This document shows, one piece after another, positions 12,781 to 25,900 of a stretch of 64,000 bases of DNA. A program made the position numbers and the translations under genes. Numbering within the stretch: the stretch's first letter is position 1; each line of letters begins with the position of its first letter. The DNA lies in NCBI RefSeq assembly GCF_000972845.2, contig NC_040016.1:16282368-16346367 (forward strand), written 5' to 3'. Under the pieces are notes generated by a model, which ran no database searches, was not told the origin of the DNA, and was given only the letters and a program-made list of their open reading frames with translations. The stretch is from Larimichthys crocea (taxonomy: Eukaryota > Chordata > Actinopteri > Sciaenidae).

Positions 12781-13800
12781 GATGGCACCCAGAGTACATC
12801 TTACTTGACTCACTGGTGTCTTGTGTGAGTTTAGGATCTGCTGACCTCGTTCGGCTTCCTGCCTAGACTAATTCACGTGGCATTGACCTCTTAACCTCCA
12901 GCTCACTGAGCCATGACCTCCCCTTCCCTTTCTTCTTTTGACCATTTTCTCTGTCACTCTTTTATCCTTCCATTACTTCTATTAATGGGGTGTGAAACAT
13001 GCAGTGGACCAAAACTACACACAGTATATGTGTCCTGTATATATTATATAACAGTAGTGCAATAGGAAATAAGAATACATTTCATTTTCTGGAAATTCCA
13101 ATGATAAAATAACCAAATTAGACTTTTTTGAATCAATAAATCGATGTATTTCATTTCACATAAATATATATATATATAAAAAAAAATCATACAGAACTGC
13201 TTTTTGCTTTTTGTCATCACCTGCAATGACCTAACACAACCAGAGATACAGTAAAAGATAGCAAGTAGAAACTTTATTGCAAAATCACGCCTGTCGTAGC
13301 TTGTCCTCCTATGTCACTGTCTTCGTCTTACAAAGCTCTTTTATGTTTTCATCATACCACCCACTGTACGTGACAAAGTAGGATGACTATTATTATTTTT
13401 GACTTTTTTTGGACCACTGCCTCGTTTCTTTTAAGGTTTCTTCCTTGTAAGTATCTACATGCAGTATGTCTCGTAGAGATACCAAACAGCAGAATGCGTC
13501 AGTGGCGGCGGAGAAGTATTTTCCATAGAAACAGTGTTACCTGTGAAGTTTCTGAAACTCATCACTTGGCTGTCAGTCTCTAATGACCACCCTCTTCACA
13601 TCAATACCACATCTATCTTGTTCTCTTTCTTTCCTTAAACCTGTTTCACCTCTTGAACTTTGTGCATGAAGAAAATATCCGCCCCCCCTAATACCCCTCC
13701 CCTCTTTATCCTACCTCAACATTGCCCAAGGCTTGTCGCCATGTGTCAGTCACCTGCATACCTGTGTCCTGATGGTGTCTATTTGTTATTGTTTCCATAG

Positions 13801-13880
13801 GACAGTTGACGGCCTGAGAGGAACCTGACTAACAGCAGTGTGACAGGATAAAGAGGGTAAAGCTCTCTCTACAGAGCCAG
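13801..13880 (+). other. eya2: Putative eya2 5' UTR exon
   Basis: An acceptor (TTTCCATAG) precedes 13801 and a donor (CCAG followed by GTGAGG) follows 13880. Read in the frame that would enter the coding exon, it carries an in-frame TGA, so it cannot extend the protein. This supports the start chosen at 14617. Confidence 0.5.
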
Positions 13881-14078
13881 GTGAGGTAAACCAGTTAATT
13901 ATATATCCTTAAAATAAACACTCACATAATGATCAAGCTGCTCATCAGGAATGTTTTTTTTTTTACAACCACACCCTCATTTGAATGTTGCTATACGTGC
14001 AGGTTTATTGAATTTATTGCCATGCTAATATATTTCCTAACTGTTTTCTGACAGTGCCTATTCTTCTTTCATTCACAG

Positions 14079-14120
14079 GGCTTCTCATTATCAATTTCAA
14101 ATTAATCGCACCTGCAACAG
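14079..14120 (+). other. eya2: Putative eya2 5' UTR exon
   Basis: This 42-nt exon lies between a good acceptor (ATTCACAG) and a donor (CAACAG followed by GTGAGT). It is open in the eya2 frame but has no in-frame ATG. Joined to the exon before it, the upstream stop closes the frame, so it is probably untranslated. Confidence 0.5.
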
Positions 14121-14616
14121 GTGAGTTTTTCATGATATTTGTTAGTGAAACTAAAAGTGGAATTACTTCTTTGCGTGCATAGCAATGCGTGTGTTTTCTG
14201 TTTGTAGTTATGAAAACAAAAGCCAAAGTTTGGCACTATTGATGTTTGCTGATTGAAATCACACAGGAACTGCCACATCCTTTAAAATCATTGTGATTAA
14301 ATCTGTGTGATGTTAAACGTTAGCTAACTTTATTTGTTGTAAGGGATACTCTAAGGTTTTCTTTTGAGTTTTTGTTGTTGTGTGCGTGTTTCCTGCTAGA
14401 GGTAGCAAAAATTCAAACCAGCTCTCTTTTTTCTTGTCTGGAAGATACATCCTTACATGTTTCTGTCAGCCGAGCATGTTCTTCCTTAAACTCCTTTACG
14501 ATCGTGGGAAAAATGCAAATGATGTGCTGTAACAGATAAAGAGAAGCAGAACGTGTCATCGAAAAAATCTTTGTTATTTCTTCCTTCTGCAAGATCAGCT
14601 GACCTGGAGAAGTGTC

Positions 14617-17600
14617 ATGGCTGCGTATGGACAGACCCAGTACAGCCCTACCCTCCAGCCTGCAGGGCCATACACACCTTACACTCACCACACACAGGGC
14701 TACAGCATGCCATCTTATAGTAAGTAACCCCGATAAACATGATGACTGGAGCAGACATACATGCACTATCAAAGACTAATGTGTGGTTTAGTAGCTTTGT
14801 CTAATTAACCTACAAAGACATAACTTAGAACAAACAAAAACATCTTCTCTTCTCTTAATGGCTTCTCTTCATACTTAGATATTAAAACTGAAGACGGCCT
14901 GAGTCATTCTCCAGGACAGACGGGACTACTTGGCTACACGAACTTCAGCAGCACTCCCCCCAGTCAGAGTCTTTACAGCTACTCACACACACATGGTAAG
15001 TCGGAAACACTGTATGTACTGCATGTATGGACAAACACACTGCCTATATATACCATCTTTGATTTTAAGGTTACTAGAAGGAGCATCCATCTTTTCTTTT
15101 CTTTTCCACTCCTCTCCTCCTCTCTCCCTTCATCTCCTCTTCTCTCCTCTCTCCTCATCTTTCTCTCTTTTCCTCTCCTTCTCTCTGCCACACCTGTTCT
15201 CCATTAGCTGCGGTCTGGACTCCTGGCGTCAAAAGTCTCCCCACCCCTCCTCTTTTCTCGGGGTCAGGCCCCCTTTCTCCACTCAGACCAACAACACAGC
15301 ATGCTAGCGCTTGTGTCTGTTAGGGAAAAACGAGAGAGTGAGAAAACACATAGCGAGAGAGGAAAAGAAGTAGAGAGGATGGAGGAAAGAAAAAAAAAAA
15401 GAGGACTAACAGAGAGAACAAGAGATGGGAAAAGGGCCGGAAAACAAAAACTCCAAAATGAAAACGTGGTATGTTTGGGAGTGTGTGCAGCTCTCTGCCC
15501 ACGCATGGCTGTGTGTTTTTTTTTTTTTACAATTGTGTGTGTATGTGTGTATGTGTGCTGTACACATTCCTCAGTCGTCCGGCGCCCAAAGCATGACTCG
15601 CTCAGTACGACTTTATGGCTTTGAAAGCAGCATGAAATTGACCTTGTGTGTGAGAGGGGAGAGGTTAAGGTGCATTTTACGGGGGGGTGAGTCGGGTTAA
15701 AGTTGCGGACTGGGGGATGACCCTGTTTCCACTGTATGGATGAGACAAAGGAGAAACAGGGTTAAACAGTACACAGATGAGATGTTACCAATACTCGTTG
15801 GTGACACATTGATGTGACTTTATGTCATCGAAACCCACTCAGGACATTTCTTTACCAAAGTTTGTGGGTTTCACCAAAACTACCTTGATTCACACAGGTC
15901 TACACCAGGTTTATTTGGTGTTTTTTTTAAAGATAAATCCAGACCCTTCTTATTTTTTGTAGGTTCAGCGTTAGTTTTGATCAGTTATAATTGCATTGAT
16001 CTCACCAATGCTGAGATCAGGGAACACAACGCTAAAACAAAGTCAAACAGGGCAAGAAACACGAGTGTATAAACGATTTATCTAATTAATTAAAAATTAA
16101 AAATCAAACGCAAAATCAGAACACTGTTTCTAAGAATCACTGTATGCACAAATAGAGGAAAGAGTCCAGTTCAAAGTCAAGAAATGAGAGAGGCAAGAAA
16201 AAGTAACAGTCATACGAACCTTCAGCTCAGCCAGACTTATTTGGAAGACGAACTGTCTATTGTTCAAAATTCATCACAGTTTACAGAACCTCTTCCCAAC
16301 TTGCTGCTTGCTGTAATTGTGTACTCACACCATCACTGAGTAACAAGGGATCATTAACATAACATTTACAGTGCACTCACTTGCGGTTTTACCTCTAAAT
16401 AGAGGGGTTAAGATAAACATGCAGGACTGACTGTAGTTTTTATCCTGTCTGACATTAAAACGATAGAAATGAGGGCCATAGTTATGAAAATGAGATTCAA
16501 GTTGTAATAAACTGATCTTAACTAATTGATCATCAGTATTTCTGACCTGATATTTCTCATGTCATGTTTGTGAAGCACTGCCTTGTAGGAATGGGAATTG
16601 ATAAGATTTTTACGATTCGATTCTATTATCGATTCTGCTTAACGATTCGATTCTTTATCGATTTTCATTTGGGAAAAAAGGAGAACAAACAGTTTGATCA
16701 GCATCATCTAGAGGAGGTAGTGAACTGGAGCGAGTACTAGTACAGCTGCAGCCTCTGAGCCAGCCAGACTCTCTCTCTCGTCATGGTCATCTTCTAAATG
16801 TAATGCAGAAGGCATTCGTTTAATGTTAACTGTTATAGCATGTTTTACAAAGAAGCACATGGCACTAACATGGTAGGCAGTGTGTTATTTACCTTCCATA
16901 GTAACCGCAGAGGTGGTCATAGCCTGGCTGCTGCCACTGCTGCTAGGTTGAGATTCATCTCCAGTCCGAAGCGTGTCAAAAACACGACATTCATTTAAAA
17001 ATATTGCATGTTGTGTGCACAAATGTTTCTGCATGTTGGTCGTGTTCCCTCCCGACGCTGTTATCTCCACTTTGCAATGATTGCAAGTCGCCCTGTTGCC
17101 ATCTGTTTTGGTAAAATGCAGCCAAACTTTGGAGCATTTGAACCGAGTGGGTGCCATTGTTTACTACTGATTGCACTGCATGTGCGAAACTTGCAGAAGT
17201 TACGTGGCATAATTAGTCGTGCTTGCTGGAATCGAGCGTGAGTAATTTCTTGCGAAAGTTACGTGACGTAATTTGTGCTTTCTGGAATTGATAAGAGAAT
17301 CGTTAGTTAAATTGACAAATGATTCCATGGAATTGAAACACACAGAACCGGTTCTCGATTCCCATCCCTACTGCCTTGATAGTTCTAAAAATAATTGCTA
17401 CTGCTTTTATTGAGCATGACACGTAGCAGTGAGGAGTAGTAATCATTGACTTGAGTAAAAGAAGCAGTGTCACAGTGTAAAACTAGTCTGTTACAAGTAA
17501 AAGTCCTGCATTGAACATGTTACCAAAGTAAAAGCATCAACAAGTTCTCACATTTCTGAATAGTGTATAGTATATCATGCAATATAATTACTTTTATTAA

Positions 17601-19917
17601 CTTTCATTAATATAAACATTACTTTAATGTTGCATCTGGTAATGGTAGGGCTTATTTGTGCAATGTATTCTGCCATGTAGTTTACGAATTTCACCAAGGG
17701 ATCAAAAAAAAATGTTTTTACCCATAGAATATTTATATTTTTTATTATTAATCTGTATCTGCAAAGTAACTAAAAGTCAAATCAAATAAATGTAGCAGAG
17801 TACTCTCTCTGCGATGTAGTGGAGTAGAAGTTTAAAGTAGCTTAAAATGGAAATTCTACCCCAAAATTGTACAGGACAAAAAGTACAGTAAGTTTTATTT
17901 TCCACCACTGAACTTTGGTCAACCGATCATAAGTAGTACATGAGCAGATCCTAACCCCTGTCTCTGTTGTTTGAGGTCACATACGAATCACTATTTGCAT
18001 CTGACATATTTCCATATCACTTCCTCTTTAAGAGAATATTCAGATGTCAGACATTATACGGGAATGTAAATATTCATGTAAACACACGTTTGACGAAACC
18101 TCTAACAAACTGCGAGGCCTTCAGTGAGTGTGCTCTGTTACAGCGCAATTGTTGAACCAACAAAAAAGTTTTTTAACAGAGTGTAGTTTGAGTTTGAGAG
18201 ACACTGTTCCCAAACAAAATAAATTTGTTTGAATATTTTTATGCATAAATCATTAACTGCAAACTTCAAACAGTAATAAACTGCCACAACAACCAAATGT
18301 TTGTAAGATTTCAGAATGTTTCCATGTCATCCACTATACTGTACACAATACACAAGCACGCACATAGAGGCACACACACACACACACACACACACCACAA
18401 AAAACCATCGAAACACGTAGTGAACACTGTGTGTACAACTGAAACCAAATGGGGACTATGGGAGCCTTTTTGTGTTTACTCGAGAGACCTCCTGTATTTT
18501 TCCTTTAGTCGCTTTGAAGATTGTTGTGTAGTCCGGGGAGGTTTCAGTGTGGTTCTTCCATTGAGTCATTATTCTCCTCTTTGTCATGCACTATGGAGTG
18601 GAGAAGAACAAATGGGGAACAAGAGAGAGCTGAGTGAACTGACTTACTGAGAGGTATGAGGAAGTGAATCTTTAAAAATATATCAGGACGGTTCAGGCCA
18701 TGCCAGAGGAGGGGAGTGGTGATGTTTATTGTTCCTGATGGGCAACGTGGCGTGGTGTCAAAACAAACTAATATGGTAGGTCCTTCACATAAATCAACTT
18801 CCGAGTACTTAAATTACATGCCAATAATTACACCATCCACCTATACAAAGTGAAAACCACCCATTCAATAAACAGTTGGAGACAGGCAATTATTTGCAAA
18901 TGTTATTTGAGATATTTTATATTTAAAATGTGATTGCAGTGCCATCTGGGTGAGCAACTGTTACATGTCACATATCGAGTTTGCTGTTATATCGGGTTAC
19001 ATCTTGTTGACAAGCGCAGCTCAAGTGACATGTTTATTCATTTACCTGAAATGAGTCAGTGGATGTGTTTGCTCAGGCTGTGGCTACTTTGAAACATTTT
19101 TAGCTTGCATGACTGTCCGTTGGTCCAACGCTTTTGATCGCACGGTATGTGCCTAATGACGACTATTAGATACATTGCTGTGATATTTTGTACAGGCATT
19201 CATGATCCACAGAGGATGAATCCTAATGACTTCAATTATCCCACCAGCAGTTCATAGTTTTCACTTATCTAGTGATATATTTGGACATATACATGACAGA
19301 TTACCACTAACTTCTATACAGACATTCATGATTCCTCGGCGGGGTTGATCCGACTGACTTTGGAGATCCCCCACATTTATCTCTACTGGCAATTTAAGGT
19401 TGATATTTGTGATTTTGAGTGAAACGATCTCAACTGTCGGATAGAGACCAAATGTGGCACATTTGTGATCTCTTTTCACACAGCGGCATTGTCAAATCAA
19501 AACTTTAATTCATCCGATACTTGAATTCGAGACCAAATACTCTCCACTGGATGTACATTTTTTTTTACTTAAGTATAATAATCTCACATGAGGCCGTTGA
19601 GAAGTTATAATGCACTCTTTTGCAGTTCAAAAAGTTCATCTGTTCCTGCTTGGCACGGTGCCAGCCTCTCTGCAAAATGTGTTCATTTACATTTGAGATT
19701 ACCTTTTGAGATATCCAGCCAACTGCCAAACCGAAGGAATGGAATGAAAATTAGTGCCATAGGTGGAGGTGATAAATCTGCAAAAAAATAAAAATAAACA
19801 GACAAACAAACAGTATGAACATACTTGACAGAAAGATGCACCGTGAGGCATCATCACTGTAAGACGAAATTGAGAAAGATATTCCTGCCTTGGCTTGATA
19901 AGAGTGAAAAGATTCCC

Positions 19918-19948
<31 letters not shown>

Positions 19949-22900
19949 AGGAGCAGCAGACTTTCCCACCTGTATTGTTATGTCAAACGTAAATCTCTCT
20001 CCCGGCCCCTGCAGCACTGAGCTGTCACTGGAGGAAGGAGTCAAAGTTTACTGCTCATTACTTCCTCCATACCATTTCACAGATCACATCGGATGTTGCG
20101 AAATTATATCTGAAGTTGATTCATCAATGCGAGATGTAACACAGACAAATCTCCCACCCGTATACAGTGTGTAATTGTTGTTATCCCGTGCGATGAGTTA
20201 TTACCTGCACGTTTGACCCTTTGTCTTCACATCATTTCTCAGGTGGTGGTATATCATCTGGAATTTTTCAAGGCACCCATGCAATCTCCAGTTCAACTCC
20301 GTTCAACCCAACCCAACAAGTGAGTAATGTAACCGCAACAAAAAATTTTTTTATTGCCAAGACGTCTGAGGAGTTTCCACCATCGGATACAGTCATTGCT
20401 GGAAGGAAAAAAATATAAATTGACGAATAACATTTCACTATCATGGCTGTCAGTCACATTGTGGACTAATTAAAATAATCACTGTTTACATGTTGACAGG
20501 AGTTTTCAGCGTACTCAAGCTACAGCCAGAGTCAGTACTCTCCATATTATAACTCACATCACTACAACAGCCCCTACCTAACCAGCAGCAACATCAGCCC
20601 TGCTGCCATCACAGCTCCTTTAGCCTATCAGCATCCAGAACACCCCGTCATGCTGCCCAATCACAGCCCAGAGTCACATACAGGTAAGGAGTTTTTGTAT
20701 TAAAAAGGACAAAATAATAAAATAACAATTTACTTACAAACTTTTCAAAACATCCTGGATCCTACACTTCCCATAATGCAACTCAATAACATCTTTTGTA
20801 TTCTCCATGACTGGTATATTGACTTTGACATGTAAAATCTGGGGAGTTTCCCTCAAACTTGTTATTGATTTAATAAATCAAAGTCTGTCATAAAGTCTCA
20901 AACATGGTTGTTGGTGTTCTAGGGGAGTACCATCCGCCGCCCAGCCCCCCCACACCAGGTAAAGAGGAGGGGGTCCCAGCAAGAAGGGGGTCGGATGGGA
21001 AGTTGAGGGGGAGGAAAAGAGTCAGTGACCCCGCTCCACCTCTGGACTCTGATATAGAGGTAAACACACTCTCACAGTGTTGAAAATTATCAGTATTTCT
21101 CTACAATATTTATCTTTCTCGCTCTCCCTCTCTCTCACACACAAACTTTCATGAGGTTAACATTACATATCTGTTATTTCACTGCAGCGTGTGTTTATCT
21201 GGGACCTGGATGAAACCATCATCATTTTCCATTCTCTCCTCACGGGAACCTTCTCCTCACGATTTGGCAAGGTACGTTGATACTCCCTTTGTCATCTGTA
21301 AGAAGTATGCGCAGTATCTCATCACACTTTGACAACAGTTAATTATAAGATAGAGATTGGTAGGCACATTTTAGCACAACAACGAACCGATGTAATCTTA
21401 CTTTAGTCAAATTACCCTTTGTTTTAGCGATCAAATGCTTATTTGAGTCCATGACCTTTGGGTCTCATCCCTTAGCATTTTCGCATGCTGACTGTTTTGC
21501 CTTTCTGCCCTCTTGTTTCTTTTCATAATGCACTGTGGTTGTTTAGCTACCCCGGCATCCTGCGGCGTGATTGACAGCCAGTGGGACCTTTACATAACAG
21601 ACAGGCAGCTGACAAGGGGCGGACAGTGGTGCATTTCTTGGTTTTGGCAGGGGATGTGTGTTTTGAATTCTCACGGTCCCCCTGTGGGTTGACACAAGGC
21701 TGATGGGAGTTTGAGAGCAGCGTTTCTGATCAGCTCAGCCCCCGGCAGGCCATGCATGCCGTTGTTTCTTTTTCTTCCCTTTCTGCCATGGAGAGAGTAG
21801 GGGAGGGGGGGACGAAGAGACAACGAGAGTGAGAGAGAGAGAGAGATAGAGCGAGAGAGTGGATGTGTTGAAATGTGACTCATGTGCCAAAAATTCCTGA
21901 TTCCTCCCACCACCCAAACACCCCGCTGCTAAATCCAGGGAAGCTCAGTTGGACAGACTCTGACTTCAAAACTCAGACATGCAGTGGAGGAATTGAATGA
22001 GTGACAGCGGAAAAACAGATTAACAGTCCAAAGCGTCAAGACAGCTTACAAGATAGCAATGCTTTTTCCTTTTCTTTTTACCTCTCCCTCCCAAATTTGC
22101 AGCTAACTCACCTTAACCATTTATTTTCTGATCTCCACTTCACTGCCTTGTGTCCCGCTTTCTGTCTACTTTTAACAGCCCAGGCTCTTCACGTTAGAGT
22201 CACCCTATTAAACTCTTATCATAAACAAATGTTTGGACCTCAATGTAAAGACAAGTCTTGGCCCAGCGTGCAGGAAAGACTAATGGGAGTGTTGAAAGAC
22301 AGTTGTTTTCACCAGCTTGGTGAGCCAGAGGTGAATGGAGATCCACATGAGGAGCTGATTCTCTTCCCTCTAACAGCTCCTCCATTATCTCATCTATCAT
22401 ACAGCACCCCTCTAGTGTATGACCCCCCCCTCTCCCCGCCTCCAACTCTGTCTTTCATATAGAACTTACCCGAGTATACCAGTAAAGGTGGGAACTTTTT
22501 TGTCTTTTCTTTTCCCCTTTTCTTTTTTGTCAATTCTTCTCTAGGATTATCAGAGACAGGCTTTAATTTGTCCCTCTGTATAGAACAGTGCTTATTTTTT
22601 GGGGAGGAATGTCATTACAGATAATTATTTCAATTATTAGACAAGCATAATCCTTTCTTAAGCCTTTAACCCCACCCTCTTTATCCTTTCCATTCTTCAA
22701 TTTCCTCCTCTGCCCAAAGTTTCCCTCGTCATTTTCTCCTTGTCATCTTCCTACTTACCACCCTTTGTCCTCAATTACCTTTTTCTATCTACACCCATTT
22801 TTTTTTTTTTTGTTTGGAGGGCTGCTGTTTTCTAATTGTCATCATTTACCCCACTTGTGTCATCAGGCCCATTTCTACCTTTTTTTTGTGTGGCAAAAGA

Positions 22901-25900
22901 CAGCTCTGCATGTCATTTCAGATGCATTAATCTAACTTTCACCTTTGGCTGACACCCCTTTGTTTCTCTTGTCACACTGCCAAAGACGAGCCAACGCAGC
23001 CATCACAACAATTAGGCACCCATATGTACACACACCTGCTTTTGTAGTCTTGAACAACACACCCACACAATGCCAGCACATGGTGATTAATACGTTTCTT
23101 TGGAGCTGATTTGTGATTTGCACATTAAAAAATAAAACTGTGGTTGGTGTAATGTAACAGGGACCTGTTTGCCTGGGTTTTTTCCACGCGACAGAAAAAG
23201 AACAGGAAAGGAGTGGTGTTGATAGAAAGCAACACTGAAAGAAGGTGAAAGATCTGCCTTACTGCTTATTAAGTCTACGTTATGTAGGGAATAATGTGGA
23301 TACATTTTTAAAGGACCAGCCTGTTTGTCTTGTTTGACTTGTTGTGTTTATTTTGGACGTGAAAATCAAACTTGAGACTTGCTAACACGATGTAATACAT
23401 CACCGTGAACACACAGTCTGCATTTGTTTGCAGCCGCACTAGCACCATGACTTTTTGGATGGAAATGCTGTTCCGTCAGTCGGTCTACCACTTTGCATCC
23501 AGACTGGAAAGACTCAACAACTATTGAATGGCTTGGCATTAAATTTGGCATACACATTTATGGCTGAGCTGTATTGTATGCACATTAATTTAGTTAATTT
23601 CCATATGCTAATAATGCTACACAATGCTAAACATAGATAGTTAACTTGGTTATATCTTGCATTATCATATTATATTTGCATGGTAAACTGATTAAAAAAC
23701 ATTAGGCAGCAAAATAATATTTGTAGTTTAGAACCTAAGATAGTTTAGTTTAACTAGCCAGTGGTGAATACAACTAATTCAGTTAAGATTCAGATTTGAT
23801 TGATTCAGGTTTGATTGACAGACTGATTGTTATCTTAATTAATATTCACTCTTGCCTCTCCCTGAAACCTGTTTATGTCAGCCGTGTTGACAAGTTTGAC
23901 TAAGTCAAAGAAAAGCTGTTCAGAGAGACAAGCAGGCAGTTGCACTGGCAAGACGGAAATAATGACATGAGCAGCTCTAAATACCTAAACTTGTAGGTCA
24001 TCAATCATTTTATTATTTATGATCTAATTAAGCTCCTGAAGTTATAGAGAGCTGACATTGTTCTAGATCCAACCGCAATCTCTAGTTTACAGACCTTTTT
24101 TTTTTTTTAAATGCTTGCAAGTGTAGATACAGAGATAAGAGTCTTTACTGTGCCTGAGGAGAAATTTGTTGCAACAAATATGCACACTGCACATGCCTTA
24201 AGACATAAACCCATACAGGACACCCGCGCTTAAACACACACTTGATTGATGGGAAATAAACTATAATAATATAATTGTGTAATTGGTTTTAGTTTGGGTT
24301 CAAGAAGTCAAACTTGATTTGTGATTAGGTCCAAATAACAGATGCAGAAGCGTGCACACAGCTACCCTGTAGTAAAACTGTGTAGTGTGATTTTTCAAAA
24401 GTTATTTATGTCGGGTCTGTGTGTGTCTTTGTGTGTTTGTGCCTCAGGACTCCTCAAAGGCAGTGTCTCTTGGTTTGTGGATGGAGGAGATGATCTTCAA
24501 CCTGGCCGACTCGCGTCTCTTCTTCAATGATCTGGAGGTGAGTTTTTTTTCTTCTTTTTTTTAAATTGACTGATAATTGTGGAAAAAGTGAGAGTGAAGC
24601 ATGTTTAAATAATTGCAGGATTTGCCTACTTAAACTGGTATCTTGGACACAATGCCTTACTTCACACTAAAATATTACCACTTATTTCATACTCACATTG
24701 CAGCAATTAGCATGTCAATGTTGTATTATATATAAGCTGGCACACTGTTGACCAGAAAGTCTTCCCTTGCAGGAGATTTGACATTTGGGTGCTGTTTTCT
24801 TACCTGGCATAAAGCACAGTGACAGTCATTGTAGAAATCTCCTCATACAACATCTATCCAGTATTAATTCATACTACAGCATTTTCCAAACAATTTGCCT
24901 CCTCAGTTGAGCAAGAATATTAAAAGGAGAGGTTGTTAACCGCTGGCAAGTGCTCTCACAGTTAGACCTGCCTCAAAATCCACCACAGTTAACACTGACA
25001 TTGATGCAACCACTAAAAAAAAAAGAAAAGAGAAAAGACTCCAATTAAAATGCAGTTTTACTCCCTGCTAGTGACTGAAAAGTTTGTATGTTTTTTCACC
25101 CTGCATTCCTCTGCCTTGTTCTGACAAAGAAAAAGATTAGAGAGGGTCAGAAAGAGAGAGAGAACAAGTACACGTTGTGCAGTAATTATAGGTGTGCGTC
25201 TGAGTATCCGAGAAGAAAATTAGTCAAATGGGAGGAGGAACAGTCAAGAGGAGGGAAAGGAGCCAACAAAGCCATTTGCAAACCCAGTTCTTATCCCCTC
25301 TTTTGTTGTCAGGGCTCAGTAAATCTGTAAAGCAGTAGGCCACAGTGGGCTGACAACTGCTGTTAAGTCGTGAGGTACAATTATCTTGTCCTTCCAATGT
25401 CAGTAGCTACATCATTGGAGTGCTATCACTTCTGTCATAACTGTAATACCACCACAAGATCACATAATTGTAATTGGCATGTGTAGCTTCCTGATTAATC
25501 AAAGTCAGAGTTTCCAGTGGAAAGTTTCCAATTGAAAAAAAATAGATTTGTAAGTTACTGTGGCTGTATTCCATTTGATTTCCAGAAAAATGCTCTGCAG
25601 ACTGTGAGCTTCAGCGTATATGTGAAGTGCTAAACGGGTCATTTGTGTTCAATGGTCAGTGATTGCGGTTCTGCAGGGGCGGATGGCACCTGAGTGGAAG
25701 TTGGGTTGCAACCCCATGGGAACTGAGTTATGTGGAGATTGAAGGAAGATGAGGTAGCGTCTCCATCTGGCTCGAGACGGCTGAAAGGTGATAGGAGACT
25801 CTGTCTGTCCTGGGTCGCTGCGTGACAACTAGAAGTTATACTAGGACTCTTTCTGCATGACTCTTCACTGCATGTGTGTGTAAGAGGGAAAAAAAGGCTG

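Larger units (their letters stand above)
4312..13800 (+). other. eya2: Putative eya2 intron 1 (9.5 kb)
   Basis: No coding exon was recognised. Contents seen: an AGATTT hexamer array (4450-4506), a GT microsatellite (4993-5044), CT and GT runs (6040-6062, 7109-7160, 7789-7812), another GT microsatellite (8784-8826), a diverged hAT-type repeat near 9835-9955 and a Tc1-like fossil at about 12335-12780. A GC-richer patch at 8130-8300 and another at 11030-11230 have no splice-bounded frame that I recognise. Confidence 0.45.
14996..20242 (+). other. eya2: eya2 intron with hAT insertion and CAG repeat
   Basis: A 5.2-kb intron with phase-1 boundaries. It contains pyrimidine/purine-rich tracts at 15090-15480, a complete hAT-type insertion (16586-17370), an AC run near 18370-18394 and a (GCA)n repeat at 19921-19948. 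No further exon was recognised. Confidence 0.7.

Noticed and set aside
22001..22462. Open frame of 153 codons on the plus strand, the longest in the window
   Set aside because: It lies inside an eya2 intron, has no recognised domain, a low-complexity Pro/Ser/Leu end and no splice or promoter context.
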